DNA of 8,932 nt from Candidatus Omnitrophota bacterium (GTDB taxonomy: Bacteria; Omnitrophota; Gorgyraeia; B26-G9): assembly GCA_022013205.1 (NCBI GenBank), contig JAKLQT010000115.1:1-8932 (forward strand), given 5' to 3'. The notes beneath the pieces are model-generated. The model was not told the DNA's origin and did no database searches. It was given only the letters and a program-made list of their open reading frames with translations. Positions 1-6,074 of the stretch are shown here, piece after piece; the stretch's first letter is position 1, and every line of letters begins with the position of its first letter. The position numbers were made by a program, and so were the translations under genes.

Positions 1-486
1 AATTTTTTTAGGAACCCCTTCTATTGAACTGTTTTTTTCAATATTTTTATAGCAATCTCCAATTTTTTCCTCTAATTGCTTCGGATTTAAAGGAATATTA
101 ATAATATAAGGAAGAAGATTTTCCTTGTCTATATCAAAAAAAGCAGCAATACTTTTATTCTCATCCATAATTGTTTTTCCGTTTTTGTAATAGTCCTTAA
201 AATTCCATCTATTCCCATTTCTCATTCCTTTTTTAAAACTATCTTTTGTTTCTTGATCATACTCTACAAAGAATATATCTTTATTGTGATTGTAAACAAG
301 GTTTTTCATAGTATCAAAGAAAATGTAGGCCCCATATTCACTCTCGCTACAAATATTGATTCCAAAGTTATCTTTAATGGATTTTATTAAATTCTCAGGA
401 TTTTTTAATATTTTTATTACTTTATCTAATCTTATTATATCTTCATAATTCAAACAGGAGTCTAGGCTTTCTATAATTAATGGCAT
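1..486 (-). CDS. Hypothetical protein, C-terminus beyond window edge
   Basis: An open frame of 162 codons reads from ATG at 486 down to the window edge with no stop. The product starts MPLIIESLDSCLNYEDIIRL and is rich in Lys, Asn, Ile, Asp and Phe, with no obvious membrane segment or signal peptide. I do not recognise a family. A TATA-like element lies 17-30 bases upstream of the ATG and there is no Shine-Dalgarno sequence, so the mRNA is probably leaderless. It is divergent from the Lrp-type regulator at 590, with a 103-base shared promoter region. The AT-rich codon use matches that regulator and differs from the genes after 2136. The absence of stops over 486 AT-rich bases plus the well-placed promoter make it a likely real gene; its function is unknown. 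Confidence 0.72.
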   Translation of the reverse strand, partial: MPLIIESLDSCLNYEDIIRLDKVIKILKNPENLIKSIKDNFGINICSESEYGAYIFFDTMKNLVYNHNKDIFFVEYDQETKDSFKKGMRNGNRWNFKDYYKNGKTIMDENKSIAAFFDIDKENLLPYIINIPLNPKQLEEKIGDCYKNIEKNSSIEGVPKKI

Positions 487-502
487 AATAATCCCAAAAT
501 GT

Positions 503-516
503 TTTATATATTTAAA
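503..516 (-). promoter_or_regulatory. Archaeal TATA box for the leftward hypothetical gene
   Basis: On the minus strand the sequence reads TTTAAATATATAAA, a good match to the archaeal box A. It ends 17 bases upstream of the ATG at 486, and its centre is about 24 bases away, so transcription should start at or next to the start codon. Confidence 0.5.
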
Positions 517-558
517 ATATATTTTTAAAAAAATTTTAAAAAGTTCCAAATAATAACA

Positions 559-566
559 TTTATATA
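559..566 (+). promoter_or_regulatory. Archaeal TATA box for the tandem Lrp-type regulator
   Basis: TTTATATA is centred about 28 bases upstream of the ATG at 590, with an A-rich stretch before it that could serve as the BRE. There is no Shine-Dalgarno sequence before the ATG, which suggests a leaderless transcript. Confidence 0.55.
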
Positions 567-589
567 CTACAATTTAAAATAGAGATTAT

Positions 590-1576
590 ATGATTAAAAA
601 AATTGACAAAAGATTATTGTATTTCTACGGCGAGAACTGCAGGCTTTCGCTTTCGAAAATAGCAAAAAAGATTCACAAGAGCCCGCAGCTTATTAAATAC
701 ACAGTAAGCAGGCTTGAAAAAAACAAAATAATCCTTTTTTATTATACTGTTATTGACTATTCATGTTTTGATATGCTATTATTTAAAGTTTATTTCAAGG
801 GTGGCTGTTCTAAAAGTTCTGAACTGAATTTATTGGTAAAGAAGCTAATGGAAAACCCTTACGTGACTTCAATCTATGAAATGGGCGGCCAGTATGATTT
901 TCTTGTTGAATTCATGGCCCAAAATCCCTCAAAATTCAATAAAGAGCTGAAGATGTTGATAAAAGAGCATGAGGAACTAAATAATTATGACATAATTATA
1001 AATATTGTTTCTCATCTTTATCCTCGGGACTATCTTATGCCCAAGAATAAGAAAGCTAATGAGATTACCATTCCCTCAGAAATAATAGTTGGGGGAGATA
1101 GAGATAAAACTATTTTAAATGATAAAGAAAAAAGAATACTGCTGGCTTTTGTTGAAAATCCAAAGATAAGATTAACTTCAATTGCTTCAAAACTAGATAT
1201 TAATATAAAGACTGTTATATCAGTAATAAAATCACTGAAGAGCAAGAAAATAATAAGGGCATACAAATCTGCATTAAATATAGAAAAGTGCAATCTAATC
1301 AATAATAAGATTACCCTGAAGCTTCATAATATTGAACCAGAAAAGGAAAACAAGATGTTAGATTTCTGTTTAAACAACCCAAATATTGTAAAATTCAGCA
1401 AGACAATAGGGGAGTGGGATGTTGAAATAGATGTTGAAACAAGCTCACCAATAGATTTCAGAGAGATTTATCTTGAGATAAGGGAAGAATTTAAGGATGT
1501 TATAAGGTCATTCAACAGCTATAGAATATATAAGGTATTTAAGCACAATTATCTTGCAGAGAATTATTCTGCATAA
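590..1576 (+). CDS. Tandem Lrp/AsnC-family transcriptional regulator
   Basis: The 328-residue protein has two Lrp/AsnC units in series, about twice the usual length (around 150 residues). Residues about 5-55 form a winged helix-turn-helix (LSLSKIAKKIHKSPQLIKYT), followed by a RAM-like sensor domain to about 140 with the conserved Gly-x-x-Asp pattern GGQYDFLVEF. A second HTH spans about 170-225 (LTSIASKLDINIKTVISVIK), and a second RAM-like domain with GEWDVEIDVE runs to the end. Lrp-type proteins bind promoter DNA as oligomers and often sense amino acids; the fused form would mimic a dimer in one chain. The start is supported by a TATA box 28 bases upstream. It is transcribed away from the hypothetical gene at 1-486 and towards the acidic protein at 1580. 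Target genes and ligand cannot be told from sequence. Confidence 0.9.
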   Translation: MIKKIDKRLLYFYGENCRLSLSKIAKKIHKSPQLIKYTVSRLEKNKIILFYYTVIDYSCFDMLLFKVYFKGGCSKSSELNLLVKKLMENPYVTSIYEMGGQYDFLVEFMAQNPSKFNKELKMLIKEHEELNNYDIIINIVSHLYPRDYLMPKNKKANEITIPSEIIVGGDRDKTILNDKEKRILLAFVENPKIRLTSIASKLDINIKTVISVIKSLKSKKIIRAYKSALNIEKCNLINNKITLKLHNIEPEKENKMLDFCLNNPNIVKFSKTIGEWDVEIDVETSSPIDFREIYLEIREEFKDVIRSFNSYRIYKVFKHNYLAENYSA

Positions 1577-1579
1577 GCT

Positions 1580-2135
1580 TTAGGATTTTTTTATTATGCG
1601 GTATTTTTTCAGGACATTTGCATAAACTTCAAAATCATCTGAATTCCTGAAATCCTGTTTTACGTTTTCAGGCAGTTTTTTGAACAACGAGTTAACTATG
1701 TTCAAAACCTTCACAACATCCTCCTCCATCTCACCGTCATAAGTTTTGATTTCCGGCTCTTTTTCAGGCTCTTCAGGCTTTTCTTTTTTTCTAAAGCAAA
1801 AGATTTTCTTAAAAAGTTTGCTGATAAAGCTCTCTTTCATATCCTCTACAATTGGCTCCTCATATTCTGTCTCAGTTTTGGATTCTTCTTCTGGCTCTTC
1901 AAAAACAATTTTTTCCTCTTCAAAGATTTTTTTAGGTTTTGCTGAAAATAATTTAAATAATTTAGCAAAAAAACCATTTTTTTCTTCTATAACAGCACTT
2001 TCCAACCTATCCTTTCTAACATCTATATACTCCTCTGTTGTATATTGGTCTATATGGATTTTTTTCTTGGGCTTTGACTTAAAGAATTTTTTAAATTTCT
2101 CAGAAAAATGTATTGAATTTTTTCTTCTTATATTT
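1580..2135 (-). pseudogene. Acidic low-complexity protein with missing N-terminus
   Basis: The frame is open on the minus strand from the junction at about 2135 (first in-frame stop only at 2159-2161) down to the stop at 1580. It has basic aromatic patches (FSEKFKKFFKSKPKKKIH, then FAKLFKLFSAKPKK) alternating with Glu/Pro-rich stretches (FEEPEEESKTETEYEEP), and a compact C-terminal end (VKVLNIVNSLFKKLPENVKQ). This charged, repetitive style is common in hypothetical proteins of small-genome archaea. No ATG exists in the open frame. A TTG at 2003-2005 is available, but the coding-like residues continue upstream of it, so the real start was probably removed at the junction where the permease fragment begins. 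The last 3 bases lie close to the convergent Lrp gene. No function can be assigned. Confidence 0.6.
1586..1592 (+). terminator. Possible T-rich terminator after the Lrp-type gene
   Basis: Seven consecutive T residues lie 10 bases after the stop codon of the regulator. Archaeal termination commonly uses such T tracts. It overlaps the extreme 3' end of the convergent gene on the other strand. Confidence 0.3.
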
Positions 2136-2140
2136 GGAGT
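2121..2140. other. Apparent junction between two DNA types
   Basis: Two genes reading outwards, the acidic protein (minus) and the permease (plus), both lack their N-termini at this point. Composition and codon style change here from very AT-rich to moderate GC. This marks a recombination or deletion breakpoint, or an assembly join. The exact base cannot be fixed by eye. Confidence 0.6.
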
Positions 2141-2588
2141 AACGGCTCTGTTAAAAAACTATTTTACTGGCGAGGATATCATGAATTGGGGAACTGAAAC
2201 GTGGGAATTGACCAAAAAAATATTCCCGATATTGATAATTGGAACTTTTATCGTGGGGGTAATAGCATATTATCTCCCGCCCGATACCTTCCGACCATTC
2301 ATAGGCGGAAACTCAATAGTATCTTGCTTTATTGCATCTGTAATGGGCGCGCTGCTGTATATGCCCACGCTGCTTGAAGTCCCGATTGTCGGGACGACCT
2401 TTGGATATTCAGCAGGGGTAATCGGAGATGGACCTGCTCTTTCATTGCTCTTAGCAGGACCTGCAGTAAGTTTGCCGAGCATGCTTACACTGCAGAGAAT
2501 TATGGGTACGGTAAAAACAGTGGCTTTTATCATACTGGTTGTGGTTGTATCAACACTGGCAGGATTTATATATGGCAATATGAGGTGA
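2136..2588 (+). pseudogene. ArsP/YraQ-type permease (DUF318), C-terminal part only
   Basis: The frame from about 2136 to the stop at 2586-2588 encodes about 150 residues matching the C-terminal half of the DUF318 predicted permease family. It has membrane segments (IFPILIIGTFIVGVIAYYLP; VAFIILVVVVSTLAGFIYG) and the family-typical stretch SLLLAGPAVSLPSMLTLQRI. Full members are about 300-350 residues with two similar halves, so the first half is missing. The open frame continues upstream only as antisense of the acidic gene, so that part is not real. Family members export metal or organo-arsenic compounds, or remain uncharacterised. Here it heads a run with a Cys-Cys protein, a thioredoxin-like protein and ArsR, with the next start codon overlapping its stop. 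It has no promoter or start of its own and is unlikely to work as it stands. Confidence 0.8.
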
Positions 2589-2593
2589 TGACT

Positions 2594-2851
2594 ATGGGAA
2601 AACCTTGCTGTCCGTCAAGCGCTCCTAAACCAACAATGATCAGGATAGGAGGCGTTGTTGTGGGTCTGACGGCTATAGGCGAGATATTTAAAAAGCTCTA
2701 TGAAGCTGGGAAAAAACCTGAGAATGTTGACAGGCATGAGCTTGTTAAGGAAGTTTCAATATACAACTATATTCCTTCCGAGGGCTGGAATGAATATGCT
2801 GAGGCATTAATAGAAGAATATAAAAAATACTATAATGGGAGAATAAAATGA
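2594..2851 (+). CDS. Small conserved Cys-Cys protein of the permease cluster
   Basis: The protein is about 85 residues and begins MGKPCCPSSAPKPTMIRIGG, continues with VVVGLTAIGEIFKKLYE, and ends in a charged helical tail (EYAEALIEEYKKYYNGR). I chose ATG 2594 because a Shine-Dalgarno-like GAGGTGA ends 5 bases before it. ATG 2588 overlaps the permease stop as TGATG and is a fair alternative. The N-terminal CC pair could bind a soft metal or metalloid. Its position between a DUF318 permease and a CxxC thioredoxin-like protein suggests a helper or sensor in metal or arsenic handling. I believe similar small proteins accompany such permeases in methanogens, but that is memory, not a search. It has no recognised catalytic motif. 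Confidence 0.8.
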   Translation: MGKPCCPSSAPKPTMIRIGGVVVGLTAIGEIFKKLYEAGKKPENVDRHELVKEVSIYNYIPSEGWNEYAEALIEEYKKYYNGRIK

Positions 2852-2858
2852 AGTCGAG

Positions 2859-3086
2859 GTGCTTGGACCGGGCTGTGCGAAATGCGACAGGCTGGAAAAG
2901 AAGGTCAAGAAAGTGATCAACGAACTGGGATTAAAGGATGAGGTGATTAAGGTCAAGGACATCACCAAAATTATGGAATATGACATAATAATGACACCAG
3001 CCCTTGTAATTGATGGTGAAGTGAAGTCGGCAGGCAGAATACCAGCCAAAGACGAGATTAAAAAATGGATAGACCTCAGAACATGA
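2859..3086 (+). CDS. Thioredoxin-like redox-active disulfide protein
   Basis: The product matches the small archaeal MTH895-type thioredoxin family. It has the active-site CxxC in GPGCAKCDRLEKKV near the N-terminus, a middle region KDITKIMEYDIIMTPALVID with the cis-proline (TP), and the usual C-terminal helix. Family length is about 75-80 residues. The annotated start is a GTG at 2859, but family members normally begin with Met-Lys-Val-Glu-Val before LGPGC. Exactly this would be encoded from ATG 2848, which overlaps the preceding stop as ATGA, if one more A were present after it. The gene therefore seems to have lost one base in its fourth to sixth nucleotides, or the read has an error there. 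It probably supplies electrons to, or relays metal for, the neighbouring permease or arsenic system. Confidence 0.82.
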   Translation: MLGPGCAKCDRLEKKVKKVINELGLKDEVIKVKDITKIMEYDIIMTPALVIDGEVKSAGRIPAKDEIKKWIDLRT

Positions 3087-3117
3087 ATCAATAAAGAAAA
3101 ACTCAGAGGAAATTGCC

Positions 3118-3354
3118 ATGAAGTTCAAGCTCCTATCGCATCCTGACAGGGCAAAGATACTGTTGATGCTGGAACAACGAGAGCACTGCGTGTGCGAAAT
3201 AACCAAAAAACTCAACGTTCCAAAGTCAGCTCTTTCATATCATCTTGGGCTGTTGAAAAAATACGGAATAGTATATACAAAAAAGCGTTCTCGTTTTGCC
3301 TTTTATATGCTTTCTCACGCAGGTAAAAGGATGCTTGGGCTTTTCCAAAAATAG
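3118..3354 (+). CDS. arsR: ArsR/SmtB-family repressor
   Basis: The 78-residue winged-helix protein has the family hallmark helix FKLLSHPDRAKILLMLEQ, a Cys-x-Cys pair in EHCVCEITKKLNVPKSA that matches the ELCVCDL metal-binding site of ArsR, and a recognition helix SALSYHLGLLKKYGIV. It should bind As(III) or a similar thiophilic ion and release operator DNA. The frame before ATG 3118 also reads as ArsR-like (IKKNSEEIA), matching the first helix of the family. An ATG at 3083 overlaps the thioredoxin stop as ATGA but is one base out of frame with it. A one-base loss between 3083 and 3100 would explain both facts. A palindrome right after its stop may be its operator for acr3. Confidence 0.88.
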   Translation: MKFKLLSHPDRAKILLMLEQREHCVCEITKKLNVPKSALSYHLGLLKKYGIVYTKKRSRFAFYMLSHAGKRMLGLFQK

Positions 3355-3370
3355 TTCAAATTTTTTTGAA
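3355..3370. promoter_or_regulatory. Inverted repeat, candidate ArsR operator
   Basis: TTCAAA-TTTT-TTTGAA is a perfect 6-bp inverted repeat with a 4-base spacer, starting right after the arsR stop codon and 13 bases before the acr3 TATA-like element. ArsR/SmtB operators are often AT-rich imperfect dyads containing TCAA or TTGA. The T run could instead be the arsR terminator. Confidence 0.4.
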
Positions 3371-3383
3371 TCAATCTGTCAGG

Positions 3384-3391
3384 TTTATTTA
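3384..3391 (+). promoter_or_regulatory. Possible TATA box for acr3
   Basis: TTTATTTA lies 33-40 bases upstream of the TTG start at 3424, leaving room for a short leader that contains a weak purine-rich ribosome site (AAGAGGCG). The candidate ArsR operator sits just upstream. Confidence 0.35.
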
Positions 3392-3423
3392 GTGCAAGGC
3401 AGATTACAGTAAGAGGCGTTCTC

Positions 3424-4532
3424 TTGAAGGAAATATCTGGCTGTGCTGGTGGAACAGATAAAGGCAGTCTTGGCATAATAAGTAAGTTTCTGACTTTATG
3501 GATTCTTCTTGCCATGGCAGGGGGGATAATCCTTGGTGCTGTGTATCCTCAGGTAGCCGAATTACTGGATGCGGTACAGATCGAACAGGTCTCTCTGCCC
3601 CTAGCCATAGGTCTTATCTGGATGATGTACCCGCCTCTAGCCGGAGTGAAATATGAAGAGCTCTCCAGAATGAAGAAACAGGGGAAAGCCCTGAGCGCAT
3701 CCATCGTCCAGAACTGGATTATCGGTCCAGTGCTGATGTTCGCTCTTGCATGGCTCTTCCTCCCTGACCTTCCTGAATATCGTATAGGTCTAATATTAAT
3801 CGGTCTTGCACGCTGTATCGCCATGGTTCTCGTCTGGAACCAACTGGCAGGCGGGGATAATGATCTATGCGCGGTTCTTGTTGCCATGAACTCTCTCTTC
3901 CAGGTAGCACTTTATTCCGTACTCGCCTATGTTTTTATTACCGTACTGTCTGCCTGGATAGGAGGCGCTGGTGAGGGGCAGTTGTGGATATATCGATTGA
4001 GCAGGTCGCCAAGGCAGTTTTCATCTATCTGGGAATTCCCTTTATCGCAGGTATAGTAACCCGGTCTGTTCTGCTAAAAAAGAGAGGAAAGGAATGGTAT
4101 GATAATGTATTTATGCGGAAACTTGGCCCGACGGCGCTGATTGGGCTGCTTTTTACCATTATAGTCATGTTCTCCTTGAAAGGCGAAAAAATTGTCGAAC
4201 TTCCCATGGATGTGTTCAGGATTGCAATGCCATTGCTTGCCTATTTCATCATAATGTTCGGCGTTTCTTTCTTCATGTCTCACAGGCTTGGATTCTCATA
4301 TGACCATTCCACAACCCTCGCATTCACCGCAGCGAGCAACAACTTTGAACTTGCGATTGCGGTTGCGGTTGCGGTCTTTGGTATAGGTTCGGGTCAGGCG
4401 TTTGCTGCAGTGGTAGGTCCGCTTATCGAAGTGCCTGTGATGCTGGGACTGGTGCATGTTGCGAGAAGAGCGAAGGTCATATGGTTTGACGAAAGTGGTA
4501 TCCCGATAAATAGAAAACGTACTGCGAATTAA
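3424..4532 (+). pseudogene. acr3: ACR3-type arsenite efflux permease, one frameshift
   Basis: Two overlapping frames together give a full-length ACR3 (about 369 codons). The first runs from TTG 3424 and contains the conserved membrane Cys at residue 131 (GLARCIAMVLVWNQLAGG), essential for As(III) transport in characterised ACR3 proteins. The second carries the rest (ISIEQVAKAVFIYLGIPFIA, then AASNNFELAIAVAVAVFGIG with the conserved Glu). The reading frame changes at about 3970-3985. Adding one G to the GGGG run near 3974 restores a continuous protein (GEGAVVDISIEQ). As written, the first frame stops at 4054-4056 and misses about half the membrane segments. No ATG fits the N-terminus, and TTG with a weak ribosome site is the best start. 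Expected role: inner-membrane arsenite extrusion controlled by the upstream ArsR. It is either a fresh pseudogene or a sequencing error. Confidence 0.88.
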
Positions 4533-4556
4533 TCCACGGAAAAGGAGGAATAAAAT

Positions 4557-4613
4557 TTGTCATGGTTTAAGCAATTATCAGAAGCACATGCGCCGAAATG
4601 GGCATCAAAATCA
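4557..4613 (+). CDS. 18-codon reading frame behind a strong ribosome site, possibly a gene stub
   Basis: AAAGGAGGAA at 4541-4550 is the strongest Shine-Dalgarno sequence in the window and sits 7 bases before a TTG. The frame reads MSWFKQLSEAHAPKWASKS and then stops. It may be the 5' end of a lost gene that followed acr3, with the transposase fragment now in its place. No family is recognisable from so few residues. It could also be chance. Confidence 0.25.
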
Positions 4614-4708
4614 TAGACCTTGCCGTGAATGTGGACCATGTGCACATATTTTTCCAGTACCCTCCGAAATATTCCGTAAGTTTTATCGCAAAGAAAATTA
4701 AAGGATGA
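4571..4708 (+). pseudogene. tnpA: Fragment of an IS200/IS605-type TnpA transposase
   Basis: Between in-frame stops at 4568 and 4706 the sequence encodes GIKIIDLAVNVDHVHIFFQY followed by PPKYSVSFIAKKIKG. This is the central part of a Y1 (HUH) transposase with the His-x-His metal-binding motif in DHVHIF and the typical PPKYS-IAKKIKG stretch. Whole proteins are about 130-150 residues; here only about 45 codons remain. The N-terminal strand and the C-terminal part with the catalytic Tyr are missing. An ATG at 4598 exists but the piece cannot be active. It marks past single-strand transposition next to the arsenic genes. Confidence 0.8.
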
Positions 4709-4712
4709 ATAG

Positions 4713-4727
4713 CGATTTAGTAAATCG
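4713..4727. repeat. Short inverted repeat after the tnpA fragment
   Basis: CGATTT-AGT-AAATCG forms a 6-bp stem with a 3-base loop, 4 bases after the end of the TnpA remnant. It could be a relic of an IS end hairpin, or chance in AT-rich sequence. Confidence 0.25.
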
Positions 4728-4746
4728 ATTTTGGTAAGAAGGCAGC

Positions 4747-4755
4747 AATATTTAT
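4747..4755 (+). promoter_or_regulatory. Likely TATA box for the hypothetical gene at 4784
   Basis: CAATATTTA/AATATTTAT lies about 30-33 bases upstream of the ATG. There is no Shine-Dalgarno sequence, so a very short leader is likely. Confidence 0.4.
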
Positions 4756-4783
4756 CATTTCATGAAACATAGTAATAATAAAT

Positions 4784-5104
4784 ATGACGAACATTGCATA
4801 TTATATTAGAGAGAACCAACTCGAAGATGTACTAAAAAATATGGATATAGGTAGTGGGAGTAATAAAATTCATAAAATGATTGAAAATGCTGATGCAAGT
4901 AAAGTTTATGGTATAACAAATTATGGAAAATGCCGAGTGGTTGTTGCAGAAATCGACATAAAAGAATCATATGAAGATAAACATCATAAACGGGCTTACA
5001 GGGTAAAAGGAGATGAAAAATCGAAAAAAATTGACCCACCGATTCCGTTTGTTGAATTATTCCCGGATAAACCATTTACATATCCTGTAATAAGATATGT
5101 TTGA
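4784..5104 (+). CDS. Hypothetical protein, 106 aa
   Basis: The protein starts MTNIAYYIRENQLEDVLKNM and ends DKPFTYPVIRYV. It is soluble-looking and of mixed charge, with a lysine-rich middle (EDKHHKRAYRVKGDEKSKKI) and no membrane segment or cysteine-rich motif. I do not recognise a family. A TATA-like element lies about 30 bases upstream of the ATG. Its stop codon overlaps the extended reading frame of the following HicB gene, and there are only 35 bases to the preferred HicB start, so the two are probably cotranscribed. By position it could be a toxin partner of HicB, but it does not show the short HicA fold or its conserved His, so I do not call it one. Confidence 0.6.
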   Translation: MTNIAYYIRENQLEDVLKNMDIGSGSNKIHKMIENADASKVYGITNYGKCRVVVAEIDIKESYEDKHHKRAYRVKGDEKSKKIDPPIPFVELFPDKPFTYPVIRYV

Positions 5105-5139
5105 ACTTATTAAAAATCATGGAGGTTTCAAATTTTCAA

Positions 5140-5379
5140 ATGCCCATAATAACCGCATACATCGAAAAAGATCCGGAAACAGGCTTATATGTAGCGATTG
5201 TCCCAGGAATTCCCGGCGCCCATACTCAAGCAGCGACTCTCGATGAGCTTCAGGAGAACCTCAAAGAGGTACTGGAACTGTGCCTGGAGGAGATGGAGCC
5301 TGAGACCAAACAATATTTACCTCAATTTGTCACGTCCATTAATAAAAGAAATTTTAAGGGAGATAGAACTCGGTGTTGA
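5140..5379 (+). CDS. hicB: HicB-family antitoxin (orphan)
   Basis: The product has the HicB fold signature: strand ITAYIEKDPETGLYVAIVPG, then IPGAHTQAATLDELQENLKE, then the helix VLELCLEEMEPE. I chose ATG 5140 because the domain begins there (MPIITAYIEKD). In-frame starts exist upstream, including ATG 5119 and TTG 5101, and a GGAGG at 5121-5125 lies 14 bases before ATG 5140. HicB proteins bind and neutralise the RNase HicA, or act alone as small regulators. No HicA gene is visible on either side. The last residues (INKRNFKGDRTRC) are atypical, while the +1 frame over 5325-5410 reads like a natural helical C-terminus (IKEILREIELGVEEYNEYLK). A frameshift or a fusion point near 5320 is therefore possible. 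Confidence 0.85.
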   Translation: MPIITAYIEKDPETGLYVAIVPGIPGAHTQAATLDELQENLKEVLELCLEEMEPETKQYLPQFVTSINKRNFKGDRTRC

Positions 5380-5410
5380 AGAATACAACGAATATTTGAA
5401 GAAATTGTGA

Positions 5411-6074
5411 AACCTTATTACATCTTATTTCCATGCCCCTTTTTGTCAATAAGAGCCAGATAAACAATAAGCGAGAGAAAACCTCATGCACCCACGTCGA
5501 TGATCCGCACCTTCCAGTGCGGAGTCCGTGACTTGCGTGCCTTGAAGTGAAGCACAAGAAAGAAGGCCAAAATAACAGGACACCTGAAGAAAACGCTGGA
5601 AAAACGCAATTAACAGCGTCGTGAGACTCCCTCAGCCACTTCAAAATATCAAAAAGACTCACAATGTTCAACATAAATCTACGCAGACTCTTTAATAAAA
5701 CCCAGGTATTGCAGCGGAAGCCTACAAAGGCGCAAGCAAGATGGGGAAAGGGAAGAAGTTAAAAACTACAGAGGTCACTGCTGATTTCCAGAAATTCGAG
5801 GATTTCTTCTTCCATGATGCACATGTATTCGGCATAATCACCTGCATTGCGGACAGCATGGCTGAGTCGGGAATCTCGTTTACACATAAAGACAGGGACC
5901 TGATGCTTTTCGATGCTTTTCAGATGCTTCAGGTCAAATGATCTGGCAGCCGAGTACGAGCTAAATACCCTGATAAGCGAGCTTACTATTGCGAACATGG
6001 TATTCGGGAACAGCTTCCCGGTCATCGACCCGGACAATTCTGAGTTCGACTTCTTAGAGCAGTTAAGCCCCAGA
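5411..6074. other. No confident gene; possible remnant coding on the minus strand
   Basis: No confident gene appears over about 660 bases. Bases 5411-5740 show a mixture of short frames and one 7-bp stem hairpin. From 5741 a plus frame of 66 codons and from 6172 a minus frame of 137 codons overlap in register, and they cannot both be genes. The minus frame contains LSHAVRNAGDYAEYMCIMEE, which loosely resembles the UspA-like domain that some archaeal amino-acid permeases carry at their C-terminus, and it lies just where that domain would follow the broken permease at 6075-6583. I treat it as a probable decayed tail of that permease, with low certainty. Confidence 0.35.
5504..5523. repeat. Perfect 7-bp inverted repeat (hairpin)
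   Basis: TCCGCAC-CTTCCA-GTGCGGA folds into a GC-rich 7-bp stem with a 6-base loop. It stands out in a gene-free stretch. It might be an IS end, an RNA stem or a remnant; no T run follows it, so it is not a classic terminator. Confidence 0.4.

Noticed and set aside
1746..2130. Ser/Phe-rich N-terminal extension of the permease frame (begins MISGSFSGSSG)
   Set aside because: It is the antisense of the acidic Lys/Glu-rich gene on the other strand; the permease family has no such region.
3549..3910. Long minus-strand reading frames opposite acr3
   Set aside because: They mirror the conserved ACR3 coding sequence, including its Cys motif, and have no family resemblance of their own.
4355..4378. 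Short tandem GCGGTT repeats
   Set aside because: They encode the conserved Ala-Val run of an ACR3 membrane helix and need no separate explanation.
5741..5941. Plus-strand frame of 66 codons beginning MGKGKKLK
   Set aside because: It overlaps in register with a minus frame that better fits the tail of the broken permease; no ribosome site or TATA box is clear. It remains possible but is unsupported.
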